Part shown: positions 57,189 to 64,000 of the stretch, one piece after another | Layout: the number at the start of each line of letters is the position of its first letter | How positions within the stretch are numbered: position 1 is the first letter of the stretch | Assembly (NCBI GenBank): GCA_029204225.1 | Contig: CM055102.1 | Location: forward strand, 29,919,632 to 29,983,631 | Direction of reading: 5' to 3' | Source of the DNA: Diphasiastrum complanatum | Taxonomy: Eukaryota > Streptophyta > Lycopodiopsida > Lycopodiales > Lycopodiaceae | DNA: 64,000 nucleotides | Made by a program: the position numbers and the translations under genes | Notes under the pieces: generated by a model | Told to the model about the DNA's origin: nothing | Seen by the model: the letters and a program-made list of their open reading frames with translations, nothing else | Database searches by the model: none

Positions 57189-59190
57189 ATGAACCTATTC
57201 TATTACACAATACAAATTCAATTGCCTGGTCCTTTTCGCCAAGCTGCATGAATGTTCTGAACCAACTTCATAGTGGGCACTACGTGCAGGGGTAGTTATG
57301 CAATTGGTGAAAATTTTGGACTGGGGGGATTGTGTAGTGTTATAAAAGTATATAAGATAAGCTTAAAGAGTGAGCAAACGTTAAAGTGATTTATCTTTGA
57401 TGATGGGATTATGCTTATGAGCCACATTGAAACAGCTAAGCTATTCCAAATAAACCTGGATGGCTCTGTAATCTCATTCAACTAGTTTGGACCATGAACG
57501 TTCTTGAGAAGGTGGTTTAAGAGCAAAGTGATAGGCTCTTTTGTAACTATTATTGTTAAAATATTATATGGTAGGCCCTTTTGTAAACTTTATCTCAAGT
57601 TTTTCAGCTCATTTCATTTGTTTTGAGCTTCCTTTGACAGTTTCATTTCACTAGAGGATCGGCCATTTTATTTGAAGGATTTTTAGATTAACTTTTTTTT
57701 TGTAGAGGTTGAGAAAATTAATATTGTAGCTTTCATTTCCAATATTAATGCATGTAACTTTGATAGAGAATAAGTTGTATTTTGGAAAATTTATGATGCA
57801 ATTCAAATTTTAAAAAACTATCCTCTTGAAGACGCTCCTCTTAGTCTTGTATAATGAAGCCCTTAACTTTATAGATCAATAAAAAACACCTAGTTTTGGA
57901 GGAAAGTGGAAAGGCTTAAACCACATATCTTTATATAAGACAATGTCTCATCGACATGGCTAGCTTTGTCCTATCTTCCATTCCCTAAACTCCTTGCTAA
58001 TTATGGACTCATCAAATGAAGTGCCGACAAGTCTCTATCAAAATATATAAAGGAGATTAGAGTTTTTATTACACTTTTGACTAGTAATATATCTAAAATA
58101 GTGGGCAAGATGATTGGTAGCAAATTAGTTCCTAACTTAATAACCCAATAGGTAATTAAAAAAAATATGTCATATTGAAGAGATGCATATTATGTACCTA
58201 ATACCTATTAGACCTTATTTTCATTGTATCTTGAATTTGTGTTAAAACCTTATTTTATTCTTTGTAGTAACCAACTATACCATTTTGCAACTTTTTTTGT
58301 GAAGTCATAGCTCAAGTCCACCAACTGTCATGGGAAAAGTCATTTTGAAGCCTTTGGGCTCAAATCTTGGCTAAGCCTTTTTTTGGTTAAACTGAGATGT
58401 ATATTACATATGTGATGATGCTTTTGCAAGCTGTAAGAAGAAAACCTTGGTTCCATAAACCTTTCCATTGTATTTTGTGAATTTCATCAATCAAATTAAA
58501 TTATACGAGGGTTAGATAATATTCGATGCCAGTATTTTTCTTTGACCATCTTTCTATGTTTCATGCGATGGACATGAAATTAGGAAACATTCTTCAACAC
58601 ATTATATCGCAATAGAAAAGTTCGAAAGAGGAATAGAGCATGTGGTTTTCAATCAATGTAAGAAATTTTTGACCAGTGAAGAGTAGATGTGAGAAAATTT
58701 GAAAACAAACATACTTTCAAAATGATAAATATTAGTAAAATGGAAGTTTGTCTACCATGGGTAGTTCTATAAAAGTATGCATATGTCTAGAATAATAAGC
58801 CACATGAGCAAGAGCTTCACATTGTCATGCACAAGGGTAGATGTGAGGGGCATAGTGACTAATTTGGGCTACTCACATAACCCATGTGAGGCCATGCATC
58901 GAGGAGCATTCAAAGGAAGAACAAGCAAACTCAATAAGCACAAGAAAATTGAGCTTGTGGGAACTTTTGACAAATAAAATCTGAGAAAATAAAAATGTCT
59001 TACAAGGGAGTGACATTTTGTGTATGATAGTAGGATATCAATGGGAAATTAAGTGAGATGTTATGATTTGAAGATATTCCCAATGGATGCCAACACAGTA
59101 GTGATATGCTTTCTTCATTGAGTTGGTCTTTTTTTTATCACAAAACGCTAACCCTCGAAAAACTTTTTTGGAAATCTGACTGAGGGCGCA
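57189..59190. other. AHP 3' flank and AT-rich DNA without a gene
   Basis: No further coding blocks. Frames are short and overlap each other. Confidence 0.5.
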
Positions 59191-59195
59191 CCTGT

Positions 59196-59477
59196 GGGCA
59201 TCATCAAATTCCTCCTCGGCGCCGAGGAGGCCTACATGGCATGCACTAATTGAAAACAACAAACAAAGTCTGCGATGTATGATCCTCCTACGGAAGACTA
59301 TGGATTTTCAAAACTTGTGATTGCTTGGGCATCATCAAATGCCTCCTCGACGTCGAGGAGGCCTACATGGCCTGCACTAATTGAAAACAACAAACAAAGT
59401 CTGCGGTGTATGATCCTCCTACTGAAGACTATGGGTTTTCAAAACTTGTGGTTGCGATGTATGATCCTACCTGTGGT
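59196..59477. repeat. Tandem duplication, unit 141 bp
   Basis: GGGCATCATCAAAT starts at 59196 and again at 59337. Each unit has the perfect or near-perfect palindrome CCTCCTCGGCGCCGAGGAGG (copy 2 reads CCTCCTCGACGTCGAGGAGG) and the phrase TGTATGATCCTCCTAC. A third, short echo of the unit tail (ATGTATGATCCTAC) follows at 59457. The ORFs at 59275-59654 read through it. Confidence 0.88.
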
Positions 59478-59894
59478 CTATGGGCCATCGCTGGCAGTAG
59501 ATGGCCGAGTTTGATCCTCCTTGGTCCGAAGCCGGACACCTTTGTGGCGTTAGAACATGATCATTTAGAGAGTTGTTTACTTGGTTTTGATCATCAGACT
59601 GTCTATCATGAAGACATGATTATTTGCAACAAAGTAAGGGGGGGAAATGAATGATGGTATATGACTTACGAAATTTTCAATGGAAGGTGTGGCTCTTACG
59701 TGATCCTCCTCCTTTAGCTCTCTTACGATCCGACAATAAGCTTGAATATAGGCTTCAGCTCTCCCAAGATCCTTCATTGAAATGAGAAATGATAAAGAGA
59801 AATGAACTATGCCATTGCTGGCTACTTTAGAATTTAGTGTTTAGGGTTACTCTGAAAATAATAATAATAATGTATTGTACTCTTCATCATCTAA

Positions 59895-59895
59895 T

Positions 59896-59975
<80 letters not shown>
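59895..59975. repeat. CATA then TA microsatellite
   Basis: Six ACAT units run into about 27 TA units. Confidence 0.95.
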
Positions 59976-59977
<2 letters not shown>

Positions 59978-60690
59978 AATTTGAAACTCTACATATTCTA
60001 ATGGGAGTGGACTAAGGCCTATGTTTTTTAGGGTAGGCATACACCTTTTGGTAAAAGGTATGAAATAAAAATGGCTTTCGTCACTTAGCATTTTGAAGGG
60101 TGCTAAATGCCATTAATCAGCAAGTTTATGGAAAGGCTAAAATGAAAATGAATTGTTGTGAAAGGATGATCGGGTGAGAAGGGTTGGGAAGGATTAAAAA
60201 CATAAGCTTGTGATTGGACAGACTTATTTTATTAGTTCCCACATGGGAGCCTGCTGGCAGAATAAAGAGGTGATTGTACTGAAATTAAATGGAGGCGTAT
60301 TGGTGCCAAGCATTTTTTTTCGTCACTTTTGTTAAAAAAAAACCTGTAAAGAGCTATTGTGAACTATTCACTACAATCAAGAAGTTAAAAACATGGAAGT
60401 TGCGGTCATGAAGCTAGGCCTACAATTTATGAAAGTCATTCACTTTTTTTGCTAGTAGTTTCTAGTAAGTACAATGTAACTAAAACTCAATCAAGCTAGA
60501 TTGACTAAAAATAGAACAAAAGTAGGGCACAAATTATCAACAGTGGCTTACAGTTAAAAGTAGATGGTTAGCTTTAGAACAACAGTTAGCTTTAGAAACT
60601 AGACAGACCATTTTCTTTAATAGTTGATAAGATCTACAATAATGTAGTTTACATCAAATAGTGGAGGCTTAAATAATAATCAAGAGACAT
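59976..60690. other. No gene seen
   Basis: AT-rich, stop-rich. Confidence 0.5.
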
Positions 60691-60693
60691 AAA

Positions 60694-61527
60694 TGTGAAA
60701 ATTCACACATGTGGGAATGTCCTAATGTGTGAAATTGATCTCCTAAGCTTGGCTCATGCACTATAGATCACCTATTGATTGAAATCCAAGATCAATGACA
60801 AGATCTAAGGCAAAAAGACCATTCTACATGCATTCATTCATTACCAAAAGGTGTTTCACACATGTGGAAGACTTCATGAAATAAACTAAGTCCCAAAAAG
60901 CTCATCTCCTCGGGTAGAGAGAGAAAATAGCACTTTTGGGCTCATCTAGAGAGAGAAGGCAATACAAGCAAAATTGGCAAATCTCCAAATTGACTCAAAA
61001 ACTCATAGATCTCTCATACATTAATGAAGGGAATGAAAGTACATATAGGAACTTGTGGAGATCCATGCTTGATTCTTATTGGACCCCTTAAACATAGCCT
61101 CTCTAATCCTATTGGATGTGTGATGCAACATCCCTCACTTTTGATTGGACCCTTCTAACACATCTCTCTAGATCTCTTATGATTGGACCCTTTGACTTTT
61201 GCCACCACATAGGGTGCATCACTCATCAACCCTAAACTTGACATGTGTAAGCAACCTAACTAGCTTGAGTTACATCACAATTGAATTTTGGCCTAATCAT
61301 GACAAAACACGTGAAGTTGACCATTTGACCTCTAAAGCCAAAATTGGCCCTATCACCTAGTGACACCAAGATGCTTGACTAGCAATCTTTATGATACCCC
61401 TAAAGTCAACATTATAAACTATTTCTAACTATTTTACACATGTGGGAACATGCTCCACACATGTGAAATGTACTCACAAATATAAAATCATAAAATAACC
61501 AAGATAGATTTTTGACAAATTTTCACA
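60694..61527 (-). repeat. LTR (834 bp), 3' LTR of a minus-oriented element
   Basis: Edges TGTGAAAATT and AATTTTCACA form a 10-bp perfect inverted terminus with TG/CA. On the minus strand TTTTTTGAGGAG (61528-61539) abuts it as a polypurine tract. Confidence 0.65.
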
Positions 61528-61628
61528 CTCCTCAAAAAACTAGCTTGGTAAGATCAAGGAGTTTGTGAAACTTTTTGAGCGGATCCTTTGGTATGCATAT
61601 GAAGTAAAAAAACCAGCAAAAGGATCCA

Positions 61629-62189
61629 TCATGGCAGCACCTCACCAGTAGAAATCTCTTGCCAATACCTTTGAAGAGTACTCCAGCAATTTGCCACTAT
61701 TTCAATGTGCCTCCTCCATGCTTGATGATGATCTTTGATTTGGAAGTACCATTTGAACGAATATGGCTGCACCATGATGAAAATCAGAGGCTTCCATGCC
61801 TCATAAAGATCACAAAGATCATAGAGATCAAGATCATAAGATGAGCAAAAGTGTTTATTGTCAAGATTAAGCATACTAGCTTGACTAGTCCACATACTAT
61901 GAACTTTATCCATGATGGATCTAATCTTGAAATCAAATGCAATCTTGATCTTCTTGAGGCTAAACACTTGCTCAAGGATGTAAGTGTCCTTTTTGGATGC
62001 TTCACTTAATCTTAAGAGAAGTTTACAAAATGCCTCAAACCATGTAAAAACATGTTTCACACATGTGGAAGACTTCATGAAATAAACTAAGTCCCAAAAA
62101 GCTCCTCTCCTCGGGTAGAGAGAAAAAACACCACTTTTGGGCTCATCTAGAGAGATATGGCAATACAAGCAAAATCGGCAAATCTCCAT
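61629..62189 (-). CDS. Unrecognised 186-codon ORF in the short LTR element
   Basis: I do not recognise it. The first 45 codons lie in LTR sequence. The remaining 140 cover the interior, with residues such as TWFEAFCKLLLRLSEASKKD, an acidic YDLDLYDLCDLYEAW stretch and WRRHIEIVANCWSTLQRYW. It is rich in Trp, Tyr and Cys, has no gag or pol signature, and may be only chance openness of AT-rich DNA. Confidence 0.2.
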   Translation of the reverse strand: MEICRFCLYCHISLDEPKSGVFSLYPRRGAFWDLVYFMKSSTCVKHVFTWFEAFCKLLLRLSEASKKDTYILEQVFSLKKIKIAFDFKIRSIMDKVHSMWTSQASMLNLDNKHFCSSYDLDLYDLCDLYEAWKPLIFIMVQPYSFKWYFQIKDHHQAWRRHIEIVANCWSTLQRYWQEISTGEVLP

Positions 62190-62624
62190 ATTGACTCAAA
62201 AACTCATAGATTTCTCGTACATTAATGAAGGGAATGAAAGTACATATAGGAACTTGTGGAGATCCATGCTTGATTCTTATTGGACCCCTTTTAAACATAG
62301 CCTCTCTAATCCTATTGGATATGTGATGCAACATCCCTTTGATTTCCAACACATCTCTCTCTTATGATTGGACCCTTTGACATTGCCACCACATAGGGTG
62401 CATCATTCATCAAACCTAAACTTGACATGTGTAAGCAACCTAACTAGCTTGAGTTACATCACAATTGAATTTTGGCCTAATCATGACAAAACACGTGTAG
62501 TTGACCATTTGACCTCTAAAGCCAAAATTGGCCCTATCACCTAGTGACATCAAGATGCTTGACTAGCAATCTTTATGTAACCCCTAAAGTCAACATTATA
62601 AACTATTTCTAACTATTTTACACA
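62053..62624 (-). repeat. Partial LTR copy (truncated both sides)
   Basis: Matches 60852-61440 with a few small deletions, for example around 62338. Confidence 0.8.
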
Positions 62625-63395
62625 AAGAGTAATACAACTTATGTAGTATCATTTATTTTTTGCAATATATTTAAAGGAAACCATATGGAAATTATACAAT
62701 AGATAGTTAATATAATACAGTATAATATCAACAAGAAATCTTATGAAATGAGAAATGGCACAAGCCCCAATTTTTTGTGTGAATTTATAATTTTTTGAAA
62801 TTTAAGTAGTTTTTTAACCCTAAATTTATAAATGATTTCATTATTTTGCAAAATTGTATATTTAGCAAATATTTAAAATTGGAAAGAAGTATTGCAAAAT
62901 ATTTCTAAAATTTTACACTAAAATGGCTCAAAAAATAAAAATATCATTAATTTGCAATTTGTTATTATGAAAAATAGTTGTTAAACTAAGCAAGTGATTG
63001 TAACATTTTTAAAATTAATTTTTTTACTAAAAAGCCAACAAAAAATACTTTGACATGAATTTGACAACAGGGACAACCTGTTTAAAATTTGATATTTGTA
63101 AGTTTTCAAGCAAGTAAACTAAACAAATATAGTATCCGAAAAAATATGCTACATTTATAACAAATATTATTTAACAACAAAATCATTTACCAGAAAGAAA
63201 ATAAAAAACATCTAAGAAATGAATATTTTGTACAAAAAATACAGTAATCTTTCGAATAAAAGAGATTTTTTTATAAATAAATGTTTTCAATTACACGGTC
63301 TTAAAAATTCTCAACCAATAAGGCCTATGATAGCACTGTCATTGGCTCGAGAAAAAGCACGCACAACCAAATGGCCCCGAAACTTTAAATGAAAA
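62625..63395. other. No gene seen; very AT-rich
   Basis: Poly-A and poly-T tracts throughout. Possibly the leader or LTR of the gypsy element that follows, but no LTR edge is visible. Confidence 0.4.
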
Positions 63396-63419
63396 AAATC
63401 AAAAAACAAGCGGAAGAAG

Positions 63420-64000
63420 CAGTTTTTTGACGAGCTGGAAGCTGAGGCGTACCAACAGTCTAAGAAGAAAAAGAACAAAAGGAAGTTAGTGGTAAAAGAC
63501 AAAGCACGGTTGGTAGCAATTAAAGAAAATTTGTGTTTTCTTTGCAATAAACCCGGGCACCATGCTAAGCAATGCCCCGAATGAAAAACTAAGTTGTCAA
63601 GTTTCATGGCAGTGGATTTATCGGCAGGTAAATTGGAAGTCAATTTATTGAATGATTGTAATTGTACTTGTAATTTTAGTACGCTTTTTTTTAAGCCTAA
63701 TCAATTTTTCATGTGAGAGGCAAAATTTTAGGGAAAGACGTAAATGTACTATTAGATTCCGGAAGTACTCACAATTTTTTGAATGCTCGACTTGTGCAGA
63801 AGCTTCGGGTCCCCACCATGGCTAGCAATCATCGATATGTGGTCCATCTTGCCTCGGGGTCGAACACGGAAATTTGGGATGTAAAAGTTTCAAATTTAGA
63901 GCTTCTGATGCAGGATCATGTTGAGCCGCTCGACTTCCACGTCATAAATCTAGATAGAACTGATGTAATCTTGGGTTATGATGAATCTGATTCATTAGCA
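63420..64000 (+). pseudogene. Ty3/gypsy gag end and protease, cut by the window end
   Basis: A basic linker (KKKKNKRKL) leads to a perfect CCHC zinc knuckle CFLCNKPGHHAKQC, then a stop at 63583. After a degraded spacer with stops comes the protease, with GKDVNVLLDSGSTHNFLNAR and DFHVINLDRTDVILGYD. The active-site DSG is intact (about 63753-63761). RT would lie beyond the window. The stop between gag and protease may be a decay mutation or a frame boundary. Confidence 0.85.

Larger units (their letters stand above)
60694..62624 (-). mobile_element. LTR element with a very short interior
   Basis: A second, partial copy of the LTR (62053-62624, matching 60852-61440) lies only 525 bp away in the same orientation. 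The interior carries no gag or pol block. This is either a deletion derivative or a TRIM-like non-autonomous element. Confidence 0.55.

Noticed and set aside
55522-57295. ORFs inside and across the AHP introns (for example 56659-56949, 56954-57295)
   Set aside because: They run through splice sites of the well-supported AHP exons and have no motifs.

Overview
This looks like a stretch of nuclear DNA from a land plant with a large, repeat-rich genome. The evidence is plant-type Ty1/copia elements primed from initiator tRNA-Met (TGGTATCAGAGC-type sites), Ty3/gypsy pol remnants, a Helitron remnant, hAT transposons with BED fingers, long GA and TA microsatellites, and one spliced host gene with canonical GT-AG introns. 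I cannot name the species; the repeat load would suit a fern, a gymnosperm or a large-genome flowering plant.

Layout. 0.9-3.4 kb: simple repeats, then the 5' part of a decayed hAT element (BED finger plus a later transposase piece). 3.5-4.65 kb: a gypsy RT/RNase H remnant broken by a possible solo LTR. 4.99-6.04 kb: two short hAT-like non-autonomous elements built from iterated CGG-containing motifs. 8.49-13.98 kb: Copia-1, minus strand, with LTRs and an ATGTA target duplication. 14.5-14.95 kb: a decayed protein-like stretch. 17.45-24.9 kb: a large GC-rich hAT element with a split transposase pseudogene, a convergent small ORF, 360-bp tandem repeats and a long near-perfect palindrome. 26.26-26.94 kb: CATA-type and CCCTAA-like repeats. 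26.97-28.33 kb: Helitron Rep fragment, minus. 28.6-31.0 kb: gypsy pol, minus. 31.2 and 51.1 kb: two copies of one LTR family. 33.2-33.65 kb: GC hairpin and tandem repeats. 36.5-38.9 kb and 44.98-45.03 kb: one gypsy element split by Copia-2 (38.915-44.978 kb, minus). 46.1-49.3 kb: a gypsy scrap and Copia-3. 60.7-62.6 kb: an LTR element with a very short interior. 63.4-64.0 kb: start of another gypsy pol.

The only convincing host gene is at 54.43-57.19 kb. It has six exons and encodes a 151-residue histidine-containing phosphotransfer protein of the AHP type, the cytosol-to-nucleus phosphate carrier of cytokinin-type two-component signalling. It is complete, with a TATA-like box, a CCAAT box, a G-box and a short upstream ORF. 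Nearly all other recognisable coding sequence is transposon-derived and carries stops, frameshifts or deletions. The rest is AT-rich DNA in which I see nothing.
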